Under the pieces are notes generated by a model that saw nothing but the letters and a program-made list of their open reading frames with translations, was not told the origin of the DNA and made no database searches. Positions 8,920 to 18,193 of a DNA stretch of 38,092 bases are shown piece by piece. The stretch comes from Rhodospirillaceae bacterium (GTDB lineage: Bacteria > Pseudomonadota > Alphaproteobacteria > UBA6615): the NCBI GenBank assembly GCA_018667335.1, contig JABIVD010000036.1, forward strand, positions 1 through 38,092, written 5' to 3'. Numbering within the stretch: position 1 is the first letter of the stretch; each line of letters starts with the position of its first letter. Both the position numbers and the translations under genes were made by a program.

Positions 8920-8948
8920 TTGGCATTGCGCCCCAGTCCGCGTTATGA
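8920..8948 (+). promoter_or_regulatory. sigma70-like promoter for the UDP-sugar dehydrogenase gene
   Basis: TTGGCA (8920-8925) and TTATGA (8943-8948) are separated by 17 bases and lie 48 bases upstream of the ATG at 8997. A ribosome binding site GGAG is at 8984-8987. The -10 region and the bases around it resemble the segment just before hemC (28381-28395). Confidence 0.5.
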
Positions 8949-8996
8949 GCCTCGCGCAAAGCTGCTTTAGTGCGGCCCACACCGGAGTTGAAGCAG

Positions 8997-10268
8997 ATGT
9001 CCTCCTCGCCACGTATTTCTGTTGTCGGCCTTGGATATGTCGGCCTGCCACTGGCGGTCCATCTGGCACGCCATTTCGACGTGACGGGGTTCGACATTGA
9101 TTCGATGCGGATCACCGAACTGAAAGACGGTGTGGACCGTACGGAGGAGGTTGAGCCCGCCGCTCTGGGTGTCACGGAGATGCAGTTCAGCGATGATGAG
9201 GCGGCGCTGGCCGGGACGAATATCTTCATCGTGACAGTGCCCACGCCGGTTGATGACGACAACAAGCCCGACCTTGGTGCGATCCGCGGTGCGAGCGAGA
9301 CCGTAGGTCGCAATCTTGAAAAAGGCGCCATTGTTGTTTTTGAATCGACGGTGTATCCGGGCGTCACCGAAGATGTTTGCGGCCCCATTCTTGAAGCTGG
9401 TTCGGGGCTGTTGTGCGGGGTCGATTTTTTCCTCGGTTACTCGCCCGAACGCATCAATCCCGGGGACCGGGAACACACCGTCGACCGGATTACCAAAGTT
9501 GTCGCCGGACAGACGCCCGAGGTTACTGCCCAGCTCGCAGCCATGTATGGCGCCGTCAACAACGGTGATGTCTTCGAGGCACGTAATATCCGTACCGCCG
9601 AGGCCGCCAAGGTCATCGAGAATGCCCAGCGCGATATCAACATTGCGTTCGTCAACGAGGTCGCCGTAATTCTGAACGGCCTCGACCTGAACGTGCTGGA
9701 TGTGCTCGATGCGGCGAACACCAAATGGAATTTCTTGCCGTTTCAGCCAGGGCTCGTGGGCGGGCACTGCATTGGGGTAGACCCGTTTTACCTGGCTCAT
9801 GCGGCGCAGTCGGTCGGGCACAACCCGGAAGTCGTCCTCGCCGGCCGCCGGATCAATGATGGAATGGGCGGTTATATCGCACGCGAAGTCGCCGAGCGCC
9901 TCGATGCACCCAATGCGCGGGTGCTCGTACTCGGGTTAACGTTCAAGGAGAATGTGCCCGATCTGCGTAACTCACGGGTGGTTGATATCATCTCCGGCTT
10001 GCGAGAAATGGGGCATGTGGTCGATGTGCATGACCCTCACGCCGACCGCGAGGAGGCGCAGCAGTTCTTTGGGATCGAACTTCTGAGCTCACTCGATGGC
10101 GGTGCGGATTACGATGCGGTCATCGGCGCCGTGCGGCACCACGAGTATGGCGAATTAGGTGCGGAGAAGTTGACAGGTCTCCTCGCCAAGGGCGGATTGC
10201 TTGCGGATATTAAGGGCATGTGGCGGGACACCGAGCTGCCCGAGGCTTACCGTCGCTGGCAACTTTAG
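8997..10268 (+). CDS. tviB: UDP-N-acetyl-hexosamine dehydrogenase, TviB/WbpO-like nucleotide sugar dehydrogenase
   Basis: A 423-residue UDP-glucose/GDP-mannose dehydrogenase family enzyme that oxidises C6 of a UDP-HexNAc to the uronic acid using two NAD+. The N-terminal NAD-binding domain has ISVVGLGYVGLPLAVHLARH and an acidic VTGFDID. PTPVDDDNKPDL, VFESTVYPG and GYSPERINPGD follow. The catalytic cysteine lies in GLVGGHCIGVDPFYL, and the C-terminal domain has VLVLGLTFKENVPDLRNS. This pattern fits the TviB (Vi antigen) / WbpO group rather than UDP-glucose dehydrogenases, so UDP-GalNAc or UDP-GlcNAc is the likely substrate. ATG 8997 is preferred over the upstream GTG 8970 because GGAG sits 9 bases ahead. 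It supplies a uronic-acid sugar, presumably for the surface polysaccharide built by the local glycosyltransferases. Confidence 0.92.
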   Translation: MSSSPRISVVGLGYVGLPLAVHLARHFDVTGFDIDSMRITELKDGVDRTEEVEPAALGVTEMQFSDDEAALAGTNIFIVTVPTPVDDDNKPDLGAIRGASETVGRNLEKGAIVVFESTVYPGVTEDVCGPILEAGSGLLCGVDFFLGYSPERINPGDREHTVDRITKVVAGQTPEVTAQLAAMYGAVNNGDVFEARNIRTAEAAKVIENAQRDINIAFVNEVAVILNGLDLNVLDVLDAANTKWNFLPFQPGLVGGHCIGVDPFYLAHAAQSVGHNPEVVLAGRRINDGMGGYIAREVAERLDAPNARVLVLGLTFKENVPDLRNSRVVDIISGLREMGHVVDVHDPHADREEAQQFFGIELLSSLDGGADYDAVIGAVRHHEYGELGAEKLTGLLAKGGLLADIKGMWRDTELPEAYRRWQL

Positions 10269-10316
10269 AGCGGTGTAACGGACCCGACGCGGGTAAGCCT
10301 CAGAGGCCGGGTTCGA

Positions 10317-11435
10317 TCAGAAGATCTTGGCGAACTCTTCATTGGCCCGGCGGTAATCGTCAAGCTGACCGATATCCACCCAGTATTCCTGGACGGGATA
10401 AGCGAGGGTCGTGAGACCTGATTTTCGACATGCCTCGAACAGATCCGGCATATCAAACGCGCGGTCGCCGGGCACGAGATCCAGCGCCTCGGGGCCGAGT
10501 ACGTAGATGCCGGCGTTTATGAAATGCCGCGTTACCGGTTTCTCGCGCATTCCGCGAATCTCGTGGTCGTCGACGTCGACCACGCCATAGGGCACCTGAA
10601 CTTCATAGGTGCGGACCGCCATCGTTGCCGCCGCGCCGTTCTCGCGATGAAAATCGATGAGCTGAACCGGGTCGACCTTGGACAGGATGTCACCATTCAT
10701 GACCAGCACCGGCTCACTCACGTCGCGTGAGAGTTTTGCCAATGGTCCGGCAGTGCCCAACGGCATGTCTTCCTCGATGTAGGAGACCGCCACGTTCATG
10801 GGCGTTCCGTCGCCGAAATGGTTGCGGATGACGTCTGCCCGGTAATTCACCGAGATATGGAACTCCGAGAAACCTGAATCGGAGAGCCGTCGAATGATTG
10901 TCTCCAGAATTGGCCGGCCGCCCACATCGAGCATCGGTTTCGGTGTGTGTTCGGTCAGCGGGCGCAGCCGCAGGCCCTCGCCGCCGGCCATCAACACGAC
11001 CCGATAGGGTTGATCATTGGGGGCCAGCAACGCGTCGATCGTGATCAGATCAACGGCGCGTCCCGCAAAGTCTATGACAGGTATGTGTTTGATTTTCTCG
11101 CGGTGCATGAAGGCGAGAATGTCGCCGCGCGGTTCACCGAAGGGGATCGTGCGTGGCGTCGGGTTCATTATCGTGCGCACCGGTGCGTCGGTTGCAATGC
11201 CACGCAGAAGTCCGCGGCGGATATCACCGTCGGTGACAGTGCCGATCAATTTGCGCTGGTGATCGACCACCAGACCGATCTGGACGGTCCAGGCGGTAAA
11301 ACGCTCGATCAATGTGTGAATGGACGTGTCGGGGCCGATCAGGCTTTGCGCGAGTCGCGTTTGCGGCGGCGCGACCTGTCGGACGGGCGACGGCGCGTTG
11401 GCCGGAGAGTTGATATGAGCGAATGCAGAATCCAT
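10317..11435 (-). CDS. CBS-domain sugar nucleotidyltransferase, PtmE-like (glucosamine-1-phosphate guanylyltransferase type)
   Basis: A 372-residue protein with two N-terminal CBS motifs (about 30-85 with LIGTVTDGDIRRGLL, and 86-138 with MHREKIKHIPVID) followed by a sugar-1-phosphate nucleotidyltransferase domain. The activation loop is VVLMAGGEGLRLRPLTEHTP (about 146-165) and the metal-binding aspartate lies in VLVMNGDIL. This CBS-plus-transferase layout is that of Campylobacter PtmE, which makes GDP-GlcN for the GDP-legionaminic acid route. It is encoded 30 bases downstream of the LegC-like gene and so belongs with legB-legC. A nucleotide other than GTP is possible. The CBS pair may sense adenosine nucleotides. 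It converges on the dehydrogenase gene across 48 bases holding two weak hairpins (10282-10294 and 10297-10307) without T-runs. Confidence 0.87.
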   Translation of the reverse strand: MDSAFAHINSPANAPSPVRQVAPPQTRLAQSLIGPDTSIHTLIERFTAWTVQIGLVVDHQRKLIGTVTDGDIRRGLLRGIATDAPVRTIMNPTPRTIPFGEPRGDILAFMHREKIKHIPVIDFAGRAVDLITIDALLAPNDQPYRVVLMAGGEGLRLRPLTEHTPKPMLDVGGRPILETIIRRLSDSGFSEFHISVNYRADVIRNHFGDGTPMNVAVSYIEEDMPLGTAGPLAKLSRDVSEPVLVMNGDILSKVDPVQLIDFHRENGAAATMAVRTYEVQVPYGVVDVDDHEIRGMREKPVTRHFINAGIYVLGPEALDLVPGDRAFDMPDLFEACRKSGLTTLAYPVQEYWVDIGQLDDYRRANEEFAKIF

Positions 11436-11465
11436 GGCTTCGGTGCATAGAATTCGCGAAAAACT

Positions 11466-12710
11466 TTAACGATCGATTGACGGTTGACGCTTTATCTCGC
11501 CTTTCAACCCGGCGCCTGACGGCAGGGTCAGGCCGCAGGCCGAGAGCCGATCGGTGATCGGCAACGGTGCGCGGGGCCCATCGGCATACATTTTCATGCT
11601 GTGGAGCGGCGCCCAGAACGGGCGAGATTGATAGCCGGCGGCGTTCAGGCTGGTGAGCGCCAGGTCTCGTGTGCGGGCCTTATCGAACAAAATACCGCAC
11701 AGCCAATTGTTGCTCTCGCCCCATGGTGGCGATGACACGTAGCGGACCCCGTCGGCATCAGCAAAAGTTTCGCGATAGCGCGCGGCCAGATCGCGCTTTG
11801 CCGCGAGTTTCTGGTCGAGGGTTTCGAGCTGGGCGCAGCCAAGGGCGGCGTTGATGTTCGGCAGTCGATAATTGTAGCCGATCATATCGTGCACCAGATC
11901 CGCGCCGTCATTCACCCGGGCCGTTGTCGTCAGATGCCGCAGGCGACGCGCCAGAAGATCGTCATCGGTGATCAATGCGCCGCCGCCGCCGGTGGTGATT
12001 GTCTTGTTGTCGTTGAAGCTGAACGCGCCGATCCGTTCGAACCTGCCCATATGCATTCCACCGATGGTGCTGCCAAGAGATTCGGCTGCATCCTCGACAA
12101 TGATCAGATGATACCGGTCCGCTATTTCGCAAAGCGCCCGCATGTCTGCGGGATGTCCGTAGCAATGGACCGGAACCATGGCGCGGATGACGGCACCGGT
12201 TTGCCGGTTGATGAGGATATCTCCATGCACCTCGCCGATACGGTCGAGATACTCCTCCAGTGCGATCGGGTCGATTCCGAGCCCCGTGGCCTCGCAGTCG
12301 ACGAAGTTGGGGGAGGCCCCGCAGTAGCTGATGGCGTTGGCTGTGGCGACGAACGTAAAGGATGGTACCAGCACTTCGTCGCCGGATTTAACCCCGGCCG
12401 TCAGAAGTGCAGCATGCAGAGCTGCAGTGCCGTTGATGGTTGCGATCGCGTGGCGCGCGCCGGTGATGTCGGCGAGCATGTCCTCGAACCGGTCTACCCA
12501 TGCGCCGACCGACGACACCCAGCCGGTGTCGAGACAGTCCTTCACATAATCCCATGCATTGCCGTCGATTTCGGGAGCGTGCAGAGGGTGGGGACCGCCG
12601 GCTTGCGGCAGGATCGCGTCGACACGCGCCAGCACGTCTTGTGCGATGGTGTCCGGCAGGGCAAGGGTCGGCGTAAACGGGTCGCCCGTCCCGAGTGATG
12701 CGTCAGACAT
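11466..12710 (-). CDS. legC: LegC-family PLP-dependent aminotransferase (DegT/DnrJ/EryC1 superfamily)
   Basis: A 414-residue sugar aminotransferase predicted to install the 4-amino group on the 4-keto-6-deoxy sugar made by LegB. The signature N-terminal block is PLHAPEIDGNAWDYVKDCLD, then TGWVSSVGAWVDRFE. TINGTAALHAAL and VPSFTFVATANAISY are PLP-pocket segments. VEDAAESLGS contains the aspartate that holds the pyridine nitrogen, and FNDNKTITTGGGGAL contains the PLP-binding lysine (about residue 236). I start at ATG 12710, which overlaps the legB stop by 8 bases (ATGTCTGA). The frame stays open for 91 more codons to 12983, but these lie inside legB and are low-complexity shadow. The LegC assignment, rather than PseC or PglE, rests on the N-terminal block and on the adjacent LegB-like gene. 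Confidence 0.9.
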   Translation of the reverse strand: MSDASLGTGDPFTPTLALPDTIAQDVLARVDAILPQAGGPHPLHAPEIDGNAWDYVKDCLDTGWVSSVGAWVDRFEDMLADITGARHAIATINGTAALHAALLTAGVKSGDEVLVPSFTFVATANAISYCGASPNFVDCEATGLGIDPIALEEYLDRIGEVHGDILINRQTGAVIRAMVPVHCYGHPADMRALCEIADRYHLIIVEDAAESLGSTIGGMHMGRFERIGAFSFNDNKTITTGGGGALITDDDLLARRLRHLTTTARVNDGADLVHDMIGYNYRLPNINAALGCAQLETLDQKLAAKRDLAARYRETFADADGVRYVSSPPWGESNNWLCGILFDKARTRDLALTSLNAAGYQSRPFWAPLHSMKMYADGPRAPLPITDRLSACGLTLPSGAGLKGEIKRQPSIDR

Positions 12711-13731
12711 TGTAGAGATGCGCCTTGTACCCTGCGCGATTGGCGGGCGCTGCAAACCAATCGATTGTCGCGGCGAGCCCGCGCCGGAATCCCTCGAGCC
12801 CGGCATGGGTTGGCTGCCAACCGAGCGTTGCGGCAGCCTTGCTGTTGTCACACCAAAGACGCTCCACCTCGGAGGCATCGGGTCGCAGGCGCTGGTCTTC
12901 GGTTTCGATCCTGATTTCGACATCCATCTCTGCAGCGATTGCCTGGGCTGTCTCGCCGATGGAGATTTCGAAGTTGGTGCCAAGATTGATCACCTCGCCG
13001 CTTGCCGCGGGTGTGTCCGCAGCGGCCAGAAATCCCAGCACGGTGTCGGCGACGAAGGTGAAGTCGCGGGTCGGCGTGGTCGCACCGAGGCGGATGGTCG
13101 CCGGTCCGGTCGCACGGTCGTGGTTTGCCAACTGTGTGATGATGGTCGGGATGACGGCCCGCGCCGACTGACGGGGACCGAATGTGTTGAAGGGGCGCAC
13201 CACGGTCACCGGTGTCCCGAAAGAGCGGCCATAGCTCAAGGCAATCTGATCTGCGCCGACCTTCGTTGCGGCGTAGGGGCTTTGCGGGTTGAGCGGGTGG
13301 GCCTCATCGATCGGAACATACTGTGCAGTGCCGTAGACCTCGCTGGTCGAGGTATGGATGACCCGTGCAACGCCCAGGTCGGTTGCCGCCTGAACGATGT
13401 TCAGCGTGCCTGTGACGTTGGTGTCGACATAGCTTTCGGGGGCCAGATAGGAATAGGGGATGCCGATCAGGGCTGCGAGGTGGAACACCGTTTCGCAGCC
13501 CGACATGGCTTGCCGAACCGCATGGGAATCCCGAACGTCGCCCGCAATCACTTCTATTGCGTCACGAATGTCAGGTTCAACATCGTCGAGCCAGCCCCAT
13601 GATCCGCGGGAATCATACTCGACGAAGGCGCACACCTGTGCGCCCTCCGCCACAAGCCGTTCGACGAGATGGGAGCCAATAAAACCGCCGGCGCCGGTCA
13701 CCAGGACTTTGGACAATTTACCCTCACACAT
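12703..13731 (-). CDS. legB: LegB-family NAD-dependent 4,6-dehydratase
   Basis: A 342-residue extended short-chain dehydrogenase, predicted to convert a nucleotide-GlcNAc to its 4-keto-6-deoxy form, the first committed step to legionaminic acid. The NAD loop is VLVTGAGGFIGSHL (about 9-22). The substrate loop FVEYDSRGSWGWLDD is characteristic of LegB relatives. The catalytic triad region is HTSTSEVYG with YAATK (Tyr153, Lys157), and RPFNTFGPRQSARAVIPT follows. ATG 13731 is chosen as the last Met before the dinucleotide-binding strand. No good ribosome site precedes it, whereas GAGGG lies four bases before an in-frame TTG at 13716, which could be the real start. It overlaps legC by 8 bases and lies 95 bases downstream of the heparinase-like gene. 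Confidence 0.9.
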   Translation of the reverse strand: MCEGKLSKVLVTGAGGFIGSHLVERLVAEGAQVCAFVEYDSRGSWGWLDDVEPDIRDAIEVIAGDVRDSHAVRQAMSGCETVFHLAALIGIPYSYLAPESYVDTNVTGTLNIVQAATDLGVARVIHTSTSEVYGTAQYVPIDEAHPLNPQSPYAATKVGADQIALSYGRSFGTPVTVVRPFNTFGPRQSARAVIPTIITQLANHDRATGPATIRLGATTPTRDFTFVADTVLGFLAAADTPAASGEVINLGTNFEISIGETAQAIAAEMDVEIRIETEDQRLRPDASEVERLWCDNSKAAATLGWQPTHAGLEGFRRGLAATIDWFAAPANRAGYKAHLYNV

Positions 13732-13826
13732 GCATGGCCGGGGTCCGGCCCAAGGATGCGCATGGTCAATGAGGATGGTTAAGGAAAGGTAAGGATTGCC
13801 GCCAAAACCGTAGCGACACGCGGCGA

Positions 13827-15485
13827 TCAGATCTTTTTCGGGACCCGCTTGAGCGCCCATTTGACGCGGGCGGCGCTGGTGCCTGCCTCGAGCGCGCCGG
13901 ACACCACGATCTGCTCACTGCGCCGCACGTCTTCGGTCTCGCCGAGATAGATGCTTTCGGCCAGCGAGACGGTTCCGCCTTCGGCGATCAGCCGCCATCC
14001 GATGCCGTTTGGCAGACGCAACAGCACCGCCGATCCGTTCTGCACCAGCGAGGCCTGGACCGTGGGGTGCAGGTGGAAGCGCAGTGCGAAGCCGCGCGCC
14101 GGTCGTGCCGTTCCCGCCGAGCCCGCCCGGTTCAGGACATCCTCGCCGCGGATGTCGTCGCCATCGACGGCCATGTAGACCCGGCGCTCATGTTCAAGCC
14201 CGTAAGCCGGCACATACCCGTTGTGGCTGGCTGAAACCCAGATATTGCCGTTGTCTTCGCTACGTTCAACGCCGACATTCTGCGGGCGCCGCCCGAATGT
14301 CCCATCGGCGAGAATTTCTGATGAGTTCGTGTCGTCAACCACCATGGTCGAATGCGCAGCCGAAGACCGCTGGACGGTGGCCCAGGGGTCGCGGTTGCCG
14401 GGGCGGGCACCACAATTGGTGATCAGGCGTTCCTTGCCGATCGAGACCTCGAGACTGAGCGTCCCTGCGTGGGCGTGGATGTCGAGCCCGGCTTGTGGCG
14501 GGGTGCCCGTGTCGAGGATTGCCACGGTGCGATTTGCCACAATGCGCTCGAAGCCGGTGTGCGGTGCGCTCGACGGTGCCCGCCCGCGCGCGTCAGCCTG
14601 GGCCAGCAGCATGTCGATCTGCCAGTCTTCGCTCTCGCAGCTGCCATTGAACAGGGCCAGGCGCCCGTCATTGTGGCGCAGCATGCGGAGGAACGGCGCG
14701 GCACGATCGATCGCACCCAGCAGGAAGGCTGGTATTTCGTATTCCGCTGCAAGCAATGCGCTGCGCACATCCACCAGATCGCGCAATATAGTCGCCTGGG
14801 TTTGCGGATTGCGCGACACGTGTCCGCCATCTGGGAGGATTTGTCGGTCGCAGGCGCGTTCGAGAATTTTAAGGCCCTGGCGAATCGAGGCCTCGTGACC
14901 GGGCAGGGCCAGGCCCACGACTGTGAGCCCCTTTGCTGCACGGATCAGACCCGCGCCTTCGACGCCACCGGGCAGAACGCGGGCCAGATGCTTCGCCTGA
15001 CGCGCGATTGTTGCCAGATAGCGCCGACGGTACTCATCGTCGGCGGACGCGCAAAAGAAGTCATGTTGGCCGAGCCAGGCAAATAAACGGGTCGCCAGAA
15101 CATCCGGGCGCCATGCAATTTCCTGCCAGCCGGTCTGGTGTTCGATCCAGTCTTCAACCAGGTCACGTGCCCGGCGTCGCGCGGCGTCGCCGCCGACGGC
15201 ACGCAGATCGCGCAGCCAATCGAAGCCATGCAGTTCGGCCAGCCAGGCATCGCTCATGCCGACCGGGCGCCATGCGTGTTTGCCGCCGCGTACGGTCTCG
15301 CCCAGAAATGACAATTCTCCGGCCGAGACCGCGGACCCGCGTTCGGCATTGCCGGGCCATGAGTCCGGCGGCACGATCACGAGCTCGTTCGGTGCCCGCC
15401 CGATCAGGGTGTAGCGATAGACCGGTGAGGCATAGAGAAGCTTGCCGACGCCATAGCGCAGATCCTGGAAGACGTTGCCGCTCAC
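13827..15485 (-). CDS. heparinase II/III family protein
   Basis: A 552-residue protein of the heparinase II/III-like family. The N-terminal half is alpha-helical and toroid-like, with tryptophan-rich segments such as [14 protein letters not shown] and [21 protein letters not shown]. The C-terminal beta-sandwich begins around residue 310 with [19 protein letters not shown], and [21 protein letters not shown] is the heparinase II/III core that carries a conserved His. I see no signal peptide, so a cytoplasmic role is more likely than classical secreted polysaccharide lysis. Related genes are commonly found beside rpe and rsmB in alphaproteobacteria, as here; their true substrate is not established. 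It overlaps rpe by 4 bases. Confidence 0.87.
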   Translation of the reverse strand: MSGNVFQDLRYGVGKLLYASPVYRYTLIGRAPNELVIVPPDSWPGNAERGSAVSAGELSFLGETVRGGKHAWRPVGMSDAWLAELHGFDWLRDLRAVGGDAARRRARDLVEDWIEHQTGWQEIAWRPDVLATRLFAWLGQHDFFCASADDEYRRRYLATIARQAKHLARVLPGGVEGAGLIRAAKGLTVVGLALPGHEASIRQGLKILERACDRQILPDGGHVSRNPQTQATILRDLVDVRSALLAAEYEIPAFLLGAIDRAAPFLRMLRHNDGRLALFNGSCESEDWQIDMLLAQADARGRAPSSAPHTGFERIVANRTVAILDTGTPPQAGLDIHAHAGTLSLEVSIGKERLITNCGARPGNRDPWATVQRSSAAHSTMVVDDTNSSEILADGTFGRRPQNVGVERSEDNGNIWVSASHNGYVPAYGLEHERRVYMAVDGDDIRGEDVLNRAGSAGTARPARGFALRFHLHPTVQASLVQNGSAVLLRLPNGIGWRLIAEGGTVSLAESIYLGETEDVRRSEQIVVSGALEAGTSAARVKWALKRVPKKI

Positions 15486-16174
15486 CGGCCGTCTCGCATG
15501 GCGGCGATATTGTCGGCGTAGGCATCCGGACCACCCCGGAAGGTGGCGGTGCCGGCGACCAGAATATTGGCGCCCGCTGCAATGGCAAGGGGTGCGGTTT
15601 TCCGGTCTATCCCGCCATCCACTTCAAGATCGATCGGCTGTCCGCCGGCTTCCACATGGGCGTCGATGCGTGCGCGCAGCGCGGTGATCTTGTCCAGTTG
15701 GCTCTCGATAAACGCCTGCCCGCCGAATCCGGGGTTGACGCTCATGACCAGGATCAGGTCGACCATGTCCATCACTTCGTCGACCACCGCAACTGGCGTC
15801 GCCGGGTTGAGCACCACACCGGCCTTCTTGCCCAGACCCCGGATCGTCTGCAAAGACCGGTGCAGATGGGGTCCGGCCTCGGGATGCAGCGAAATCACAT
15901 CCGCGCCGGCCTCGGCGAAGGGCGCGATCATGTAGTCGACCGGGCTGATCATCAGATGCACGTCGAAGGGCAGATCGCAGTGCGCGCGTAGCGCCTTCAC
16001 GACACCGGGGCCGATCGTGAGGTTGGGCACGAAATGCCCGTCCATGATGTCGATGTGGATCCAATCCGCGCCGGCCGCGGCGACGGCGCGTACTTCGTCA
16101 CCCAGCTTGGCGAAATCGGCGGCCAGGATCGAAGGTGCAATGCGGACAGGAGCCGCCTTTGATGAGGGAGCCAT
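15482..16174 (-). CDS. rpe: ribulose-phosphate 3-epimerase
   Basis: A 230-residue TIM-barrel enzyme that interconverts D-ribulose 5-phosphate and D-xylulose 5-phosphate in the pentose phosphate and Calvin pathways. Family markers are [35 protein letters not shown] (metal ligands His and Asp), [24 protein letters not shown] and [11 protein letters not shown] (second catalytic Asp). Length and ends match the family. The ATG lies 61 bases downstream of the rsmB stop and the gene ends within the heparinase-like start (4-base overlap), so rsmB, rpe and the heparinase-like gene look like one transcription unit. Confidence 0.97.
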   Translation of the reverse strand: MAPSSKAAPVRIAPSILAADFAKLGDEVRAVAAAGADWIHIDIMDGHFVPNLTIGPGVVKALRAHCDLPFDVHLMISPVDYMIAPFAEAGADVISLHPEAGPHLHRSLQTIRGLGKKAGVVLNPATPVAVVDEVMDMVDLILVMSVNPGFGGQAFIESQLDKITALRARIDAHVEAGGQPIDLEVDGGIDRKTAPLAIAAGANILVAGTATFRGGPDAYADNIAAMRDGR

Positions 16175-16235
16175 GGTTTTTGGTAACCGATTTGCAGACT
16201 GCGCCGCAAGCGACGCAAACGGGGTACGTTGAGTC

Positions 16236-17534
16236 TTAGTTCCGGATCAGGCGCGCGGCGAAAAAACCGTCCATGCCGCCACGCTCAGACCAGTGGCAGG
16301 GCAGCGTCCGCAATGTGCCGGCAGGTGTGATGGCAGACGGCGTCAGCCCCGCCAGCTCCGGCCAGTCTTCGGCGGAAATAGGGTCGAGCGTGACGGGCGC
16401 GCCGGAGGTCAGGAGAGCATCCACCCGCGCGGTTCCCTCTTCGGGTTCGAGTGAACAGACCGAATAGATGATGGTCCCCCCGGGGGCGACCATGTTGACC
16501 GCGGCGGTTAGCAATCGATCCTGCAACGCCGTGGCGCTTGTGATGTCGGCCGAGCGTCGCCGCCGGGGGATATCCGGGTGGCGACGGATCGTGCCGGTGG
16601 CCGTGCAGGGCGCATCGAGCAAAACCGCGTCGACCGGGTTCTCCGGCCGCCACTGGGTGGCGTCGGCATCGACGATGTCCGCCTTGAGGCCGGTGCGCGC
16701 GAGATTTTCCTGCAGTGCCGATAGCCGCTGGTTGGAAATATCGACTGCCGTAACCGCCGGGCCGCGATCGGCCAGTTGCATGGTTTTGCCGCCGGGCGCG
16801 GCGCAAAGATCGATGACCCGCGCCTCTGTATCGTCGCGCAGCAGTTTCGCCGGCAGCGAGGCGGCAAAATCCTGGACCCACCACAAACCTTCGTCAAAAC
16901 CGGGCAGGTCGGAAATGCGTCCGCCGGTCTGGCGGCGCAGGGTTCCGCCAGGAAGAATCTCGGCGTCCAGCTTCGCTGCCCATTCCGCCGGGTCAGCGCG
17001 CTGGGCCAGGGTCAGATCGAGCGGTGGTTCGACCAAATGAGCGTCGGCGATGGCGCGCGCGGTATCCTCGCCGTAGATCTCCTGCCATCGCTTGAGCATC
17101 CAGTTCGGTGTATTGCGTTCACCCGGAGACTCGGTGCCCTCGCGGTTCTCGGGTTCACGCCCGATCCGCCGCAACACGGCGTTAACGAGGCCTTTCAGCG
17201 CACCACGACGGTACTGGCCGGCCAGGCGCACCGCACCGTCGACCGCCGCATGCGCCGGGGTTTCGAGAAAAAGGAGCTCTGCGGTGCCAATCCGCAGGAT
17301 GTTTTTGACGTGCGCGTGGCGGCCTGCCAGCGGCCGGTCGAGGCATTCGGAAATTCGGGTGTCGAGCTCACCGAGGCGTCGCAAAACCGTCGCGACGATC
17401 CGGCGCGCCTGGGCGCGATCTCGTGGCTCGAGCTTCGCCAGTACACGGTCGGCCGCGAGCGTGGTGTCGAGCGGTTTTCCGTCGACGAGGACGGCATCGA
17501 GGATCTGGCAGGCTGCGGTGCGGGAATCGGACAT
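16236..17534 (-). CDS. rsmB: 16S rRNA (cytosine(967)-C(5))-methyltransferase
   Basis: A 432-residue RNA m5C methyltransferase. Residues 1 to about 130 are the NusB-like RNA-binding domain ([35 protein letters not shown]). The catalytic domain follows with motif [17 protein letters not shown], the TC-type motif [17 protein letters not shown] (nucleophile-pair Cys310) and motif [16 protein letters not shown] (Cys360). Both cysteines needed for the covalent mechanism and product release are present. It methylates C967 of 16S rRNA by homology. Upstream, 91 bases separate it from gcrA and contain a strong terminator at 17551-17605, so rsmB probably has its own promoter in or near that gap. Confidence 0.96.
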   Translation of the reverse strand: MSDSRTAACQILDAVLVDGKPLDTTLAADRVLAKLEPRDRAQARRIVATVLRRLGELDTRISECLDRPLAGRHAHVKNILRIGTAELLFLETPAHAAVDGAVRLAGQYRRGALKGLVNAVLRRIGREPENREGTESPGERNTPNWMLKRWQEIYGEDTARAIADAHLVEPPLDLTLAQRADPAEWAAKLDAEILPGGTLRRQTGGRISDLPGFDEGLWWVQDFAASLPAKLLRDDTEARVIDLCAAPGGKTMQLADRGPAVTAVDISNQRLSALQENLARTGLKADIVDADATQWRPENPVDAVLLDAPCTATGTIRRHPDIPRRRRSADITSATALQDRLLTAAVNMVAPGGTIIYSVCSLEPEEGTARVDALLTSGAPVTLDPISAEDWPELAGLTPSAITPAGTLRTLPCHWSERGGMDGFFAARLIRN

Positions 17535-17550
17535 GGCGCTTTATGCCCCA

Positions 17551-17605
17551 AAAACAAACCGGCCGCAGCCGGTCGCCACAATTATTGTGGACCCGCTGCG
17601 GCCGG
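17551..17605 (-). terminator. intrinsic terminator downstream of gcrA
   Basis: An 11-base stem CCGGCCGCAGC (17559-17569) with GCTGCGGCCGG (17595-17605) encloses a second near-perfect dyad CCACAAT-T-ATTGTGG (17576-17590). Read on the minus strand the outer stem is followed by TTTGTTTTT, the mark of a Rho-independent terminator. It would end gcrA transcription before rsmB. Confidence 0.8.
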
Positions 17606-17625
17606 AACGCTGGAAAGGCCTGAAA

Positions 17626-18099
17626 TCAGGCCGCTGTTTTGTCTTTCCGGATATAGGCCATGGCGCAATGCTCGGAGCAGTAGGGGCGTCCGGGCACCGT
17701 ATCGGCCTGACAGAAGCTGAAATCAGCGTCGTTCGGATCTCCGATCGGCCACAGGCAGTCAGACACGTCACCGCCGCGCCGCGCCAATGGCGGAATAGGC
17801 GCCTCATCGACGCGATTGCCGCCGTCCGGGACGATCTTTTCTCCGCCGATTTCCTCATCGGCCATGGTCCCGCGCAAGGCCTTGGCCTCAAGCGCCCGGT
17901 CAATTGCCCGATTGCGTCGGCGTGACCCGGTGCCGTTGCCCCGGATGGGCGACGGTCGGCTCTCCAGCCCAAGACGGTGCGCCTTGCCGATCACCGCGTT
18001 GCGCGTCACGCCGCCCAACTGCACGGCGATCTGGCTCGCACTTAGCCCCTTGGCCCACAAATCACGTAACATCGTTACCCGTTCGTCAGTCCATGACAT
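17626..18099 (-). CDS. gcrA: GcrA cell cycle regulator
   Basis: A 157-residue GcrA, the alphaproteobacterial transcription factor that works with sigma70 at promoters methylated by CcrM. The N-terminal HTH is MSWTDERVTMLRDLWAKGLS followed by ASQIAVQLGGVTRNAVIGKA (about 1-42). A variable basic linker leads to the C-terminal RNA-polymerase-binding part with CLWPIGDP, FSFC and GRPYCSEHCAMAY. Length is close to other GcrA proteins. AGGA sits 7 bases ahead of ATG 18099. The 181 bases upstream are AT-richer than their surroundings and carry DnaA-box-like sequences (18194-18231), which is relevant because DnaA is known to activate gcrA in Caulobacter. A weak hairpin (17617-17632) overlaps the stop codon, followed by the stronger terminator. 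Confidence 0.95.
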   Translation of the reverse strand: MSWTDERVTMLRDLWAKGLSASQIAVQLGGVTRNAVIGKAHRLGLESRPSPIRGNGTGSRRRNRAIDRALEAKALRGTMADEEIGGEKIVPDGGNRVDEAPIPPLARRGGDVSDCLWPIGDPNDADFSFCQADTVPGRPYCSEHCAMAYIRKDKTAA

Positions 18100-18193
18100 G
18101 TCCGGTTCCTGTTCGTTTCTTATTGCCCCAACGACCGCAGATTGCAGCCTTGATCCCGGGCGAAGCCTAGATCATGTGGGAATAGGGGGGCAA

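Noticed and set aside
10282-10307. Bidirectional terminator between tviB and the PtmE-like gene
   Set aside because: Two stems of only 4-5 bases and no T-run on either strand; too weak to call.
12711-12983. 91-codon N-terminal extension of legC
   Set aside because: Lies inside legB, low complexity, and the ATG at 12710 overlaps the legB stop as in other coupled pairs here.
12559-13602. 347-codon open frame on the plus strand
   Set aside because: Antisense to legB, whose family motifs are complete; the frame is Cys/Arg/Gly-rich and matches nothing. High GC third positions make such shadows common here.
1-13731. Complete capsule or O-antigen locus
   Set aside because: No flippase, polymerase, chain-length regulator or export protein is visible; only sugar synthesis, transferases and methylation are supported.
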